In this document: in pieces, positions 8,386 to 18,300 of the stretch
Numbering within the stretch: the stretch's first letter is position 1
Layout: each line of letters opens with the position of its first letter
Source of the DNA: Prevotella sp. UBA2711
Lineage (GTDB): Bacteria; Bacteroidota; Bacteroidia; Bacteroidales; Bacteroidaceae
NCBI GenBank assembly: GCA_002354095.1
Contig: DEKX01000045.1
Coordinates: forward strand, 1-56,459
Direction of reading: 5' to 3'
Length of the DNA: 56,459 nucleotides
Program-made: the position numbers and the translations under genes
Notes under the pieces: generated by a model
The model's input: only the letters and a program-made list of their open reading frames with translations
Database searches by the model: none
Told to the model about the DNA's origin: nothing

Positions 8386-8631
8386 ATGACTGCAATACAA
8401 CTGCGTGCGGAACTGTTCCGCGAGATGAGTCCACTGCTCGACAGCGAGGCAGCGATGGAGAAGGTAATAGCCTTTGTTAAAGGTTTAGTTATCGCCCAGA
8501 AAAAAGAGGCGGGCCTTGCTCCCCGTGACGGATGGGCAACTGCTGCCATGCAGGCCCACGCTGATGGTGAGGACACACTGATGGCTGCCGATGTGTTTGA
8601 AGACGAAAAGATGGAGGACTGGAAATGGTAA
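8386..8631 (+). CDS. Small antitoxin-like protein
   Basis: An 81-residue acidic, helical protein beginning MTAIQLRAELFREMSPLLDS and ending in EDEKMEDWKW. Similar short proteins occur ahead of toxin genes in Bacteroidales. No classic MazE or RelB DNA-binding motif can be made out. The start at 8386 is chosen because the upstream in-frame ATG lies inside the promoter. The stop overlaps the start of the next reading frame (ATGGTAA), the arrangement expected of a toxin-antitoxin pair, and that next frame begins like a MazF/PemK toxin. It is therefore likely an antitoxin whose toxin partner has been lost. Confidence 0.6.
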   Translation: MTAIQLRAELFREMSPLLDSEAAMEKVIAFVKGLVIAQKKEAGLAPRDGWATAAMQAHADGEDTLMAADVFEDEKMEDWKW

Positions 8632-8744
8632 ACCAGTTCGATGTCTATTGGGTTGACCTTAACCCCACCGTCGGCGCAGAGATGCAGAAGAAAGATGCAG
8701 GTACAGGCGGCGGCAATGCCTCAGGTACCAGTGCCGAAGGGTAA
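8625..8744 (+). pseudogene. Truncated MazF/PemK-like toxin remnant
   Basis: The frame begins at 8625, overlapping the antitoxin-like stop, and reads VNQFDVYWVDLNPTVGAEMQKK. This matches the first beta strands of MazF/PemK mRNA interferases (normally ...VGSEMQKTRPCVVVSP). After QKK the homology stops: 16 unrelated Gly/Ser/Ala-rich residues lead to TAA at 8742-8744, for 39 residues in all instead of ~110. The conserved RPC loop and the rest of the RNase fold are absent, and no continuation was found in the other forward frames before the next gene. The toxin is therefore predicted to be inactive, probably through an internal deletion. Confidence 0.65.
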
Positions 8745-8778
8745 AGCAACTGGAATGTTACGTTCAGAAACTATCTTC

Positions 8779-9579
8779 TTATTCCTCAATGTGTGAAAGT
8801 GAGTGGGCGAAGTTGGCAATGAAATTAGTGACTGCTTCGCTGGGGAAATAATTCATGTATTTGGCGGAATGACGTACATGCCACATCATGGCACCGGAGT
8901 TCGTACTTGTGACAAATACACTCTTACCCTGGGTGAAATACCATTCGGCTGCCTGTTTGCTGGATGTATTGAGGAAATTCTCGGCAAGATTGACTGCTGA
9001 AGAATTGACAACCGCCTCGGAAAATGGAATCTCTTCGGGTTTGAAATCGAAGAAACATACCAGTAGGGCTGCCTCGAGTTTGACGATTTTCGTCATGTGC
9101 AACTTCTTAATCCAATCTTTCAGTTGCTCATAGTCTATCTGGTCTTTTGTCGTTCGCAGATAGATGCCTAACTCCACCAGATAACGCATATTCAAGCCTT
9201 GTGTAAGAATAAAGCGGGCTAAACGGATAATGTTCTGCAACAACTCGAGAGTGGGGGTGTCCTTCTGTTCTTCGATGATGTGCTGCAATTTCCTGTTCAG
9301 CAGTGGATTGGTCAGGTGCTGTTCTTCTTCCCTTGGTATCTCTTCATCCATCTCTTTAACAGTCTGCTGCCATAATTGCATCTGTTCAGGGCGGATTTTC
9401 AGGAAGAAATCATCAGCGCAGTTCTTCATGCCGTCAAAGCACCAGGGACAGACTTCGTGCATCTGCGACAATTGGTAGAGTCTGTTCCACTTCCATGCCG
9501 ACATGGGTTCTATCTGTTCGCGAAGTCCAAATGCTCCACTTTTCAGTAATCTGAGGAAATTGCGTTGTATGACATCCAT
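8779..9579 (-). CDS. Hypothetical protein, possibly related to the helical part of Bacteroidota nucleotidyltransferase-family proteins
   Basis: A 266-residue soluble protein with no signal peptide or membrane segment. It starts MDVIQRNFLRLLKSGAFG and carries PMSAWKWNRLYQLSQMHEV, a pattern I associate with the N-terminal region of uncharacterised nucleotidyltransferase-family (NTP_transf_5-like) proteins in Bacteroidales. The expected GxDxD-type catalytic core is not visible, so it may be a truncated or divergent member. The middle is Glu-rich and helical. The start lies 2 nt after the NhaC-type antiporter stop, making this the last gene of the lacI-uxaA-nhaC unit. Function unknown; the family link is tentative. 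Confidence 0.4.
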   Translation of the reverse strand: MDVIQRNFLRLLKSGAFGLREQIEPMSAWKWNRLYQLSQMHEVCPWCFDGMKNCADDFFLKIRPEQMQLWQQTVKEMDEEIPREEEQHLTNPLLNRKLQHIIEEQKDTPTLELLQNIIRLARFILTQGLNMRYLVELGIYLRTTKDQIDYEQLKDWIKKLHMTKIVKLEAALLVCFFDFKPEEIPFSEAVVNSSAVNLAENFLNTSSKQAAEWYFTQGKSVFVTSTNSGAMMWHVRHSAKYMNYFPSEAVTNFIANFAHSLSHIEE

Positions 9580-9581
9580 GT

Positions 9582-10856
9582 TTATGAGTATTTTTTAGGA
9601 TAACGGACAAGAATTGATCCCAAGGCCATGATGCCCAGTAAGAATGGGTAGTATAGATAGGGGATAATGCTGATAGGATTCAAGGCTGCCAATCCGCCTG
9701 CCATCAACAACTGGGCTCCGTAAGGAATAATGCCCTGCATCATGCAGGAGAAGGTGTCTAATATTGATGCGCATTTTCTATTATCTACGCCAAAGCGGTC
9801 GCCTATTTTCTTGGCAATACCACCCACGGTAAGAATAGCTACAGTATTATTGGCTGTACAGATGTTCACAAGAGACACCAATGCTGCTATTGACAGTTCT
9901 GCACCACGTTTGCTATTTACATGTCGTGTCATCATGTTGATGATGTAGTCAATACCGCCATTATACTTGATTAATTCGAGCATACCTCCAGCCATGATGG
10001 TAATGATGATGAGTTCACCCATCCCCATGATACCATTGCCCATAGCCTGCATCCAACCGTAGAAGTCAAAAGCTCCATGCAACAGACCTATAATTCCTGT
10101 TAGCAACAGGCCTATGGTCAGTACTGCCATGACATTCATCCCCAGTATTGCAGTAATCAAGACTACAAGATAGGGAATCACACTGATAAAATCTATATCA
10201 CCTATCTTATTTTCTACCTGCGTGCCTATTCCCATAAAGATATAGATAATAAGCATCAATGCGGCCACAGGCATCACAATGAAAGAGTTAACACGGAATT
10301 TATCACTCAACCGACATTCCTGCGTAGAAGTGGCTACTATCGTGGTGTCTGAGATAAACGAAAGATTGTCGCCGAAGAAAGAACCTCCCACGACAACAGC
10401 CACTATCATTGGTAATGACATGCCTGTATGATCAGCTATACCTGCAGCTATAGGCACTAAGGCTACAATAGTACCGACACTTGTTCCGATAGACAGGGAG
10501 ATAAAACAGGCCGCCAGAAATAATCCTGCCAACAGCATATTGGCGGGTAGGAGCATCAATGATAAATTGACGGTTGCATCAATGGCTCCCATCACTTTGG
10601 CAGAATTAGCAAAGGCTCCTGCCAGAATAAAAATCCAGATCATCAGCATCATCTGTGACGTACCAGCCCCACTGCTGAAGATATCTATGCGCTTCTTAAG
10701 GGGTAAACCTCTGGAAACAATAACAGCATAGATGCTTGACACCATAAAGGCTACGGTGATGGGGACTTTGTAAAAGTCACGAGCGATAATACTCGTGACT
10801 AAATACAATATTATAAACACCAAAAGTGGTGATAATGCTAATAATCCTTTTTTCAT
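9582..10856 (-). CDS. NhaC-type Na+/H+ antiporter family membrane protein
   Basis: A 424-residue polytopic inner-membrane protein with about eleven hydrophobic segments. Diagnostic stretches include SIGTSVGTIVALVPIA and GGSFFGDNLSFISDTTIVAT, which correspond to the conserved ion-binding region of the NhaC / IT superfamily. The start codon overlaps the stop of uxaA by one base (TAATG), implying translational coupling. NhaC-type proteins exchange Na+ for H+, and some relatives carry organic acids. Located between uxaA and an unknown gene, it may support import of a hexuronate, or sodium homeostasis during growth on acidic sugars; the substrate is inferred from context only. Confidence 0.8.
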   Translation of the reverse strand: MKKGLLALSPLLVFIILYLVTSIIARDFYKVPITVAFMVSSIYAVIVSRGLPLKKRIDIFSSGAGTSQMMLMIWIFILAGAFANSAKVMGAIDATVNLSLMLLPANMLLAGLFLAACFISLSIGTSVGTIVALVPIAAGIADHTGMSLPMIVAVVVGGSFFGDNLSFISDTTIVATSTQECRLSDKFRVNSFIVMPVAALMLIIYIFMGIGTQVENKIGDIDFISVIPYLVVLITAILGMNVMAVLTIGLLLTGIIGLLHGAFDFYGWMQAMGNGIMGMGELIIITIMAGGMLELIKYNGGIDYIINMMTRHVNSKRGAELSIAALVSLVNICTANNTVAILTVGGIAKKIGDRFGVDNRKCASILDTFSCMMQGIIPYGAQLLMAGGLAALNPISIIPYLYYPFLLGIMALGSILVRYPKKYS

Positions 10857-12352
10857 TAAAGCGTTACTCCGTTTTTGAAAATAGATATTTCCCGATAGCC
10901 GTTGGCTTCGTTATGGGCATGCTTGCCACTGGCTACATCCAGCACCATATCAATGAACTCCGGAACCAATTCCTGCATGGTACGACCCTCAATCAACTGA
11001 CCTGCCGAGAAATCTATCCAATGCGGTTTGTTTTTTGCAAGGGTAGGGTTGGTTGCTATCTTCATCGTAGGAACGAAAGTGCCAAATGGCGTACCTCGTC
11101 CTGTTGTGAAGAGAACGATATGGCATCCAGCTGAAGCCAGAGCTGTAGCTGCCACCAAATCATTACCAGGAGCAGACAGTAGGTTAAGACCCGTATGTTG
11201 CAGTCTGTCGCCATATTCCATCACGCCGCTTACAGGAGCTTTGCCACACTTTTGTGTGCATCCTAAAGCCTTGTCTTCCAGTGTAGAGATGCCACCAGCC
11301 TTGTTACCAGGACTTGGATTTTCTCCTACAGGTTCACCATGCGAAAGGAAATACTCCTTGAAATTATTAATCATCGAAACAGTCTGGTCGAAGAGTTCTG
11401 TGGTCTCACAACGGTTCATCAGAATGGTTTCAGCACCAAACATCTCAGGAACCTCTGTCAGAATACTTGTACCGCCCTGTGCTACGAGCCAGTCGCTGAA
11501 TTCACCGACAAGAGGATTTGCCGTGATGCCACTGAAGCCATCGGAACCACCGCATTTCAGTCCTACACGCAGTTTGGATACGGGTACCTCCTCACGCTTA
11601 TCATTCTTAGCAATGGCATAGAGCTCGCGCAAGATTTCCATACCAGCCTCCACCTCGTCACCTTCAACCTTCTGAGTCACTAACAGACGGATACGGTCTT
11701 TATCGTAATCGCCCAGCATCTTCATGAATTCATCAGGCTGGTTGTTCTCACACCCCAGGCTCAGCACCAGTACGCCACCGGCATTGGGATGAAGACAAAT
11801 GTCACGCAATATCTTACGGGTGTTCTCGTGATCGCCTGACAACTGTGAACAGCCAAAGTTATGATGCCATGACCAGATAGCGTCAATACCTTCTTCCTGC
11901 GTCTCTTTCTTCAGTTGATTCACCAGTCGTTCCGCAATACCGTTTACACAACCTACAGTAGGCACAATCCATATTTCATTACGGACACCCACATCTCCGT
12001 TCTTACGGACATAACCTTTAAAGGTGCGGTTTTCGTTTTTGATGTTAAGTCTTTCATTAACAGGACGGTATGTGTATTCCAGTGTGCCGCTCAGATTGGT
12101 CTTCAGATTATTTTCATTCACCCAATCTCCAGCCTTCAGATTCTGACGAGCATGACCGATAGGATAGCCATATTTAATAATGTCTTCTCCTTCTTTTGCA
12201 TCTTTAATCAGTACTTTGTGACCAGCCGGAGTGTCCTGGTTCACCACAATTTGTTTGCCGTCAATTTCAATAATGTCGCCCTTCTTTTTGGGTTGCAAAC
12301 ATACTACCACTGAATCGGCAGGATTGATTTTTAAAAATGTTGCTAAAGCCAT
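10856..12352 (-). CDS. uxaA: Altronate dehydratase (UxaA family)
   Basis: A 498-residue protein from ATG 12352-12350. Upstream in-frame codons exist but give no family sequence, whereas ALATFLKINPADSVVVCL is the usual UxaA beginning. The N-terminal ~100 residues form the SAF domain and the rest the altronate/galactarate dehydratase core, with HNFGCSQLSGDHENTRK, LSLGCENNQPDEF, LKCGGSDGFSG and GCTQKCGKAPV; the Cys/His residues suggest metal binding. It dehydrates D-altronate to 2-keto-3-deoxygluconate (KDG), the step before KdgK. It sits 28 nt downstream of the lacI stop and overlaps the antiporter start. The divergent kdgK-eda operon supplies the next two steps. Confidence 0.85.
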   Translation of the reverse strand: MALATFLKINPADSVVVCLQPKKKGDIIEIDGKQIVVNQDTPAGHKVLIKDAKEGEDIIKYGYPIGHARQNLKAGDWVNENNLKTNLSGTLEYTYRPVNERLNIKNENRTFKGYVRKNGDVGVRNEIWIVPTVGCVNGIAERLVNQLKKETQEEGIDAIWSWHHNFGCSQLSGDHENTRKILRDICLHPNAGGVLVLSLGCENNQPDEFMKMLGDYDKDRIRLLVTQKVEGDEVEAGMEILRELYAIAKNDKREEVPVSKLRVGLKCGGSDGFSGITANPLVGEFSDWLVAQGGTSILTEVPEMFGAETILMNRCETTELFDQTVSMINNFKEYFLSHGEPVGENPSPGNKAGGISTLEDKALGCTQKCGKAPVSGVMEYGDRLQHTGLNLLSAPGNDLVAATALASAGCHIVLFTTGRGTPFGTFVPTMKIATNPTLAKNKPHWIDFSAGQLIEGRTMQELVPEFIDMVLDVASGKHAHNEANGYREISIFKNGVTL

Positions 12353-12380
12353 AATAGTATTTGTTTTAGTAATTAGTGAT

Positions 12381-13457
12381 TTATCCAATATTCTTGCGAC
12401 GGTAGAAGTCGATATTCTCCTTGGTCAGCAGTTCGATAGGCATGTAGTTAATGGGTTCTACCTCCTTCTTCAGTACAATCGCATTGAACAAGGTCTCTAT
12501 GCATGAATACCCCTGCATATAGCCATGTTGGGCTATCAGAAAAGAGATACTGCCTTGACGCACACACTCTGCATTCTTAGGCACCATATCATAACCCATA
12601 ATTTGGATGTTACGACGATTCGAACGCAACAGGAATTCACCAACAAGATGGGCCTTGGAATTAAAGGTAATACAATGATGTGTTTGGGGATGCTTACTGA
12701 AGAACGTATCCAAAATGGCATCATACCTTTCACGTTTTTCGTCCAGGGAGAGATTCACCTCATTAATGACTACCTCGGGGAAATGGTCGTGCATATAGTG
12801 ACGGAAGCCCGTTTCACGATTCTCCTGCTGTTTAGATGCCACATTCCCATTGCGCATCTGTTTCATCAGCATGATTTCCTTTTCATGAGGAGCCATCATC
12901 ATCAGCATACGGGCTGCAAAATATCCACTTGAGAAGGAATCCTGCCCATAGAACGACAAGGGTTTCAAGTCTGGCATATAGGAGTCGAGTAGGATAAAGG
13001 GAATATCCTGTTCATGCAACTGGTCAGTAAACTTACGGGTAACGTCCAATTTCGAGGGCACGATAATCACACCGTCCGGTTTTTGCTTCAGACATTCTGC
13101 CGTCACTCTCGTGAAGGTGTCGGTCGAGAAACGGTTGTAATACATCATCTTCTGGCTGACACGGAAGTCACGCCTGCGCTCACAGGCATCTATGACACCT
13201 TCTTCAACCTCTTCCCAATAAGCTTCTGATTCATGTTTTGGAATAATACAATAGAAAGTATAAGACTTATTATAGGCCAGGGCTGATGCATACATATTGG
13301 GCTTGTAGTCCATCTCCTTCAATGCTTTCTCCACCTTTTCCAAGGCTTTCTTGGAAACATTAGGGCGTTTATGCAGCACACGGTCAACGGTACCTACACT
13401 CACTCCTGCTCTTGCTGCGATATCTTTGATTCTTATTTTAGCAGTATCCATGCTCAT
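12381..13457 (-). CDS. LacI-family transcriptional regulator of hexuronate catabolism
   Basis: About 358 residues. Residues ~8-60 hold the LacI helix-turn-helix (IKDIAARAGVSVGTVDRVLHKRPNVSKKALEKV) and hinge; the remainder is a periplasmic-binding-protein-like sensor domain. A TTG-initiated extension to 13475 is rejected because that codon lies inside a TATCTTTG -7 element; ATG at 13457-13455 (or 13451) is preferred. The gene lies between uxaA and kdgK and is transcribed away from kdgK-eda, so it probably represses both units and responds to a hexuronate or KDG-type intermediate. The gene-specific ligand is inferred, not shown. Confidence 0.85.
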   Translation of the reverse strand: MSMDTAKIRIKDIAARAGVSVGTVDRVLHKRPNVSKKALEKVEKALKEMDYKPNMYASALAYNKSYTFYCIIPKHESEAYWEEVEEGVIDACERRRDFRVSQKMMYYNRFSTDTFTRVTAECLKQKPDGVIIVPSKLDVTRKFTDQLHEQDIPFILLDSYMPDLKPLSFYGQDSFSSGYFAARMLMMMAPHEKEIMLMKQMRNGNVASKQQENRETGFRHYMHDHFPEVVINEVNLSLDEKRERYDAILDTFFSKHPQTHHCITFNSKAHLVGEFLLRSNRRNIQIMGYDMVPKNAECVRQGSISFLIAQHGYMQGYSCIETLFNAIVLKKEVEPINYMPIELLTKENIDFYRRKNIG

Positions 13458-13472
13458 TTGATATTTTGAATG

Positions 13473-13500
13473 CAAAGATAAGGAAAAAAAAACGTTTACG
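13473..13500 (-). promoter_or_regulatory. lacI -7 element and possible LacI operator
   Basis: On the minus strand TATCTTTG lies at 13480-13473, a few bases from the lacI start. A LacI-family-like half-palindrome AACGTTTACG is at 13491-13500, upstream of the lacI -7 box and 30-60 bp from the kdgK promoter. A repressor bound here could control both directions. The operator assignment is tentative. Confidence 0.4.
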
Positions 13501-13530
13501 GAACAAATTTGGAATATTTTTGATGATTAT

Positions 13531-13562
13531 TTTGGTATTTGCACAATTTTGTGTTATCTTTG
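13531..13562 (+). promoter_or_regulatory. Promoter of the kdgK-eda operon
   Basis: TTTG (13531-13534), a 20-nt spacer and TATCTTTG (13555-13562), followed by a leader of about 35 nt to the kdgK ATG at 13605. Good match to the Bacteroidota consensus. Confidence 0.75.
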
Positions 13563-13604
13563 CCAACGAAACCAAATTTAATATTTATATAAATACTAAA
13601 ACAA

Positions 13605-14627
13605 ATGGCTAAAATTGTAACATTAGGTGAGATTATGCTCCGCCTTTCTCCAAACGGTAACGACCGTTTCATTCAGAGTGAATCATTCCGCATTATCCCT
13701 GGCGGTGGTGAAGCCAACGTTGCTATTTCTGTAGCAAACTACGGTCACGATGCTTATTTCGTATCAAAACTCCCAAAGCATGAGATTGGTCAGATTGCAG
13801 TGAATGCTTTGCGCCGTTATGGCGTCAACACTGAGTTCATTGCCCGTGGTGGGGACCGTGTAGGTCTTTATTACGCAGAAACAGGTGCTTCTATGCGTCC
13901 TTCCAAGGTGATTTACGATCGTGCACACTCTGCTATTGCTGAGGCAGATCCTTCTGATTTTGATTTCGACAAGATTATGGAAGGTGCTGCTTGGTTCCAT
14001 TGGAGTGGTATTACTCCAGCTATTAGCGACAAGGCTGCAGAACTGACCAAGTTGGCTTGCGAGGCTGCTAAGCGTCATGGTGTATGCGTATCAGTTGACC
14101 TGAACTTCCGTAAGAAGCTGTGGACTTCTGAGAAGGCTATTTCTATCATGCGTCCTCTGATGAAGTATGTTGATGTATGTATTGGTAATGAAGAAGATGC
14201 AGAACTCTGTCTCGGTTTCAAGCCCGAAGCTGATGTGGAAGGTGGTAAGACTGATGCTGCTGGTTATGAGGGTATCTTCAAACAAATGAAGGAAGAGTTC
14301 GGCTTCAAGTATGTCGTATCTACCCTTCGTGAGTCATTCTCTGCTACTTTCAATGGTTGGAAGGCTTTGATTTATGATGGCAAGGAGTTCTATCAGTCTA
14401 AGCGTTATGAAATCAATCCTATCATTGACCGTGTGGGTGGTGGCGACTCTTTCTCTGGTGGTCTGATTCATGGTTTGCTCACCAAGCCGACTCAGGGCGA
14501 GGCGCTTGAGTTTGCTGTGGCTGCTTCCGCTTTGAAGCACACTATTAATGGTGACTTCAATCTGGTAAGTGTTGAGGAAGTTGAATCGCTTGCAGGTGGT
14601 AACGCCAGCGGACGCGTTCAGAGATAA
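13605..14627 (+). CDS. kdgK: 2-keto-3-deoxygluconate kinase (PfkB family)
   Basis: A 340-residue ribokinase-fold sugar kinase. GGGEANVAISVANYG near residue 33 is the substrate-binding PfkB signature. DRVGGGDSFSGGLIHGL near the C-terminus is PfkB signature 2, with the catalytic Asp in GGGD and the anion-hole Gly residues. It phosphorylates KDG to 2-keto-3-deoxy-6-phosphogluconate (KDPG) with ATP in the cytoplasm. It has its own promoter and is followed after 28 nt by eda, which cleaves the product. Together with UxaA this forms the lower Ashwell hexuronate pathway. Confidence 0.9.
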   Translation: MAKIVTLGEIMLRLSPNGNDRFIQSESFRIIPGGGEANVAISVANYGHDAYFVSKLPKHEIGQIAVNALRRYGVNTEFIARGGDRVGLYYAETGASMRPSKVIYDRAHSAIAEADPSDFDFDKIMEGAAWFHWSGITPAISDKAAELTKLACEAAKRHGVCVSVDLNFRKKLWTSEKAISIMRPLMKYVDVCIGNEEDAELCLGFKPEADVEGGKTDAAGYEGIFKQMKEEFGFKYVVSTLRESFSATFNGWKALIYDGKEFYQSKRYEINPIIDRVGGGDSFSGGLIHGLLTKPTQGEALEFAVAASALKHTINGDFNLVSVEEVESLAGGNASGRVQR

Positions 14628-14655
14628 TTATTTAGAAATAATTTAAGAATATATT

Positions 14656-15324
14656 ATGGCAAAATTTGATAAAATTGCAGTTCTGAAGAAGATAGGTGAT
14701 ACCGGCATGGTTCCCGTTTTCTACAACAAAGACTTAGAGATCTGTAAGAATGTGGTCAAGGCCTGCTACGAGGGTGGTGTTCGTGCATTTGAGTTTACCA
14801 ATCGTGGCGACTTCGCCCAGGAAGTATTCGGTGAGTTGGTTAAGTGGGCTGACAAGGAGTGTCCTGAGTTGGCATTGGGTATCGGTTCTGTTGTTGATGC
14901 TCCCACAGCAGCTCTTTATATCCAGTTGGGTGCTTGTTTTGTAGTAGGTCCCTTGTTCAATCCTGACATTGCACCAGTCTGCAACCGCCGTTTGATTCCA
15001 TACTGCCCAGGCTGTATGACAGTCAGCGAGATCGGTAAGGCTCAGGAGTTGGGATGCGACCTCACCAAAGTATTCCCTGGTGATGTTGTAGGTCCTAACA
15101 TGGTGAAGGGCTTGAAGGCACCAATGCCATGGTCTAAGATTATGGTGACTGGTGGCGTTGCTCCTGAGGAAGAGAATCTTCAGAAGTGGTTCAAGGCAGG
15201 AGTCTTCTGCGTAGGCATGGGTTCGAAGCTGTTCCCCAGCGACAAGGTGAAGGCTGGCGACTGGCAGTATGTAACCGACAAGTGCAAGGAGGCACTCGGT
15301 TATGTGGCTAAGGCTCGCGCTTAA
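14656..15324 (+). CDS. eda: KDPG aldolase / 4-hydroxy-2-oxoglutarate aldolase
   Basis: A 222-residue class I aldolase of the KDPG/KHG family. Glu46 in AFEFTNRG is the catalytic acid/base region, and Lys138 in DLTKVFPGD is the Schiff-base lysine. It cleaves KDPG to pyruvate and glyceraldehyde 3-phosphate, the final step after UxaA and KdgK. The 3' end overlaps the start of the sensor-kinase gene by 23 bases in another frame, so expression of that kinase is probably coupled to eda translation. Confidence 0.9.
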   Translation: MAKFDKIAVLKKIGDTGMVPVFYNKDLEICKNVVKACYEGGVRAFEFTNRGDFAQEVFGELVKWADKECPELALGIGSVVDAPTAALYIQLGACFVVGPLFNPDIAPVCNRRLIPYCPGCMTVSEIGKAQELGCDLTKVFPGDVVGPNMVKGLKAPMPWSKIMVTGGVAPEEENLQKWFKAGVFCVGMGSKLFPSDKVKAGDWQYVTDKCKEALGYVAKARA

Positions 15325-18300
15325 TCTTGCAGTTATTGTTCTATTATCAGCTTGTTCATCGTCCGATCAGGAAGCGGTGGACAAGCTGAATTCTCTTTCC
15401 TATTCTAACCATTATCGCAATCTTGATTCTACTGAGGTCTATGCCCATCGTGCCATAGCCCTTTCTTCTTCGTATAAAGACGGTCATGCCGAAGCCCTCA
15501 ACCATTTGGCTTTTGTCAGTATGGCGCGTATGGATTATCAACGTGCCGATGAGTATCTGAAAGAAGCCATATCGTTGACTGACAATCAAATAGAATTGTT
15601 TGTAGCAGAAGTCCAGCAGATGCGTCTTTGTCAGCGCCGTTCTCGCAATCGCGAGTTCTATGAACATCGTGAACGGGCCATGGAATGTCGGTTGCGCATC
15701 AACGAAGAACGGGCATCACTCTCTGAGCGCATGTGGCATCGTCTCATCTATGCAGAGAGCGAGTTTGCCATTGTCAATTCCACCTATTATTATTATGTAG
15801 GTTTGGAGCGTCAGTCTATCCAAGCCCTTAAGAAAATCAATCTCGACGAGTTACGTCACGATACAGCTCAGTATCTCAATTATTTATATAATGTAGGAGC
15901 AGGAGGCGTTATAGTTGAAGGTAGTGATGACGAGGTATATCAAGAGGAGATAGAATACCTGAATCGCTGTCTCAATATCTCACAACGCTACTTCTATCCC
16001 TATTTTGAAGCCAATGCCAAGGAAGCCCTTTCCGACCACTTGGGCGATGTGGATTTAGCGCAGGAAGCATTAGAGGGATTCCAGTCTTATGGCGATATTT
16101 ACCAGATAGCTGGTGCCTATCGTACGTTGGCTTCCTGCTATCATGCTATGGGCGACGACGAACATGCCTTGAACTATCTGCAACAAGCCTTGTCAGACAA
16201 ACGTATCAACCAGGCTCCTGATCTTGTGGCCAGTATCCGCGAGCAGATGAGTGTTGTCTATTCGGCAATGGACGACAAGCAACATAGTGATTACAACCGT
16301 AATATCTATATTGATCTTCAGGAACAGACACGACAGGATAGGGAATTGGAAGCTCGTGCTGCCATGCTTGACCAATCTGTTACCCAGCTGAATTGGATGA
16401 TGGTTGCAGTTATCATAGCCATACTGCTACTCATTTGTATGCTATGGCTTTTTAATCGGGTGCATAAACGGGAGCAACAGCATAATGCCTTGGACGATTT
16501 ATTGGAGCAGAAAGACGAGGAGATAGCCGTCGCTCATTTACAATTAGAGAAGAGTGAGCGTCACCACTTGGAGCAGCGTGCCAAAGTTTCTATGGTAGTC
16601 AGTATCATCCCTCTCATTGACCGCATTATCCATGAGGCAAAAAGCCTGGAGAATTCAGATAGTCCTGATAATCCAGAACGTTTCTCCTATATCCGTGAAC
16701 TCACCGACCAGATTAATGCCCAAAATGATATTCTCACCCGCTGGATACAGTTACGTCAGGGTGAACTGAGTCTGCATATCGAGAGTTTTGCCTTGCAACC
16801 CTTGTTTGATATTATTAGCCGTAGTAAGGCCGCCTTTAACATGAAAGGACTTACTTTGGATGTGCAACCCACTCAGGCTGTGGTAAAAGCTGATCAGGTA
16901 TTAACCCTCTTTATGCTTAACACGCTGGCTGATAATGCCCGTAAATTTACTGATAAGGGTGGGTCTGTTCAAATCAAGGCTGAGGAATTTGCCGATTATG
17001 TCGAACTGTCTGTTGTTGATACAGGCAAAGGTATGGGAAAACAGGAACTCTCTCAGGTTTTCAATCATCAGGTAAAGGGCGGACACGGTTTCGGTCTGAT
17101 GAACTGCAAGGGCATCATCGAGAAATACCGTAAAATCAGTCAGATTTTCCAAGTATGCCAACTCTCAGCCGAGAGCGAAGAGGGTAGAGGCAGTCGTTTC
17201 TTCTTCCGTTTACCAAAAGGTATTTTGCGCGTATTGGGTCTTGTCTTTTGGCTATTTGCATTTGGTTCAGTTCCTGCCAATAGTCAGCAGCAGGTGTCCT
17301 TGGATCGTGCCCATATATTTGCCGACTCTGCTTATTTCTCGAACATCAATGGCACCTATAGTAAGACCTTGGAATTTGCTGATTCATGTTTGAAATATCT
17401 GAATGCCCATTATCTCCAGCAGCATCCTAAAGGACAGTTGCTGATGCATCACTTAGGCAATGCCTCGCTGATGCCTCCCGAAATACAGTGGTTACACGAC
17501 AGTGTGGCTACCAATTTTCAGATTATTCTGGACATCCGCAACGAGAGTGCAGTGGCTGCATTGGCATTGCATGAGTGGGAACTCTACCATTATAATAATA
17601 AGGTATATACTCAACTCTTCAAGGAACTCTCTGCCGATAATACCCTCGACGACTATTGTCGCACCATGCAGCAGGCTCAGAGCAACAAGCGCATTGCCAT
17701 CATCCTGTTGATATTGATTCTGATGTTCATCATACCAGCGTATTATATGCTGTACTACCGTCATCGTCTGTTGACTCGGTTCCATAAGGAGCGTCAGCAG
17801 CAGGATCATATAGAGATGGCTGAGGACGAACTGCGACGTGCAGAACTGGAAGACAGCAAATTACATGTGGCGAATGCCGTTTTGGACAACTGTCTCTCTA
17901 CCATTAAGCATGAGACGATGTATTATCCCAGTCGCATCCGTCAGTTAGCCGATAGTGGCGATACGCAGTCTATGTTGGAAGTGGCTTCTTATTATCGCGA
18001 GCTCTATGGTATGCTCAGCGAACAGGCGTTGCATCAGGTAGAGCGAGTGAATCTGCATCTGAAGCGTGTGCATCTTTACGGGCAGGATGTGTTGGGTGAT
18101 GAACACATGCTTCACTATCTCTTCGAACTTCTGAAGGGGGAAGTGTCTGTAGAAGTGAAGGACAAGCAGTATCTGCTCTTTACTATTCGCCGTAGCGATC
18201 TAAAGCTGACTCCTGAGCAGGTCAACGAGCTGTTTACCCAGCAAACGGAAAATATATCTTATCTGCTATGTCGCCAGATTGTACGCGATCATGGTGAAGC

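Noticed and set aside
13458..13475. TTG start for the LacI regulator at 13475
   Set aside because: The codon is part of the TATCTTTG -7 element, so it would lie upstream of the transcript start.
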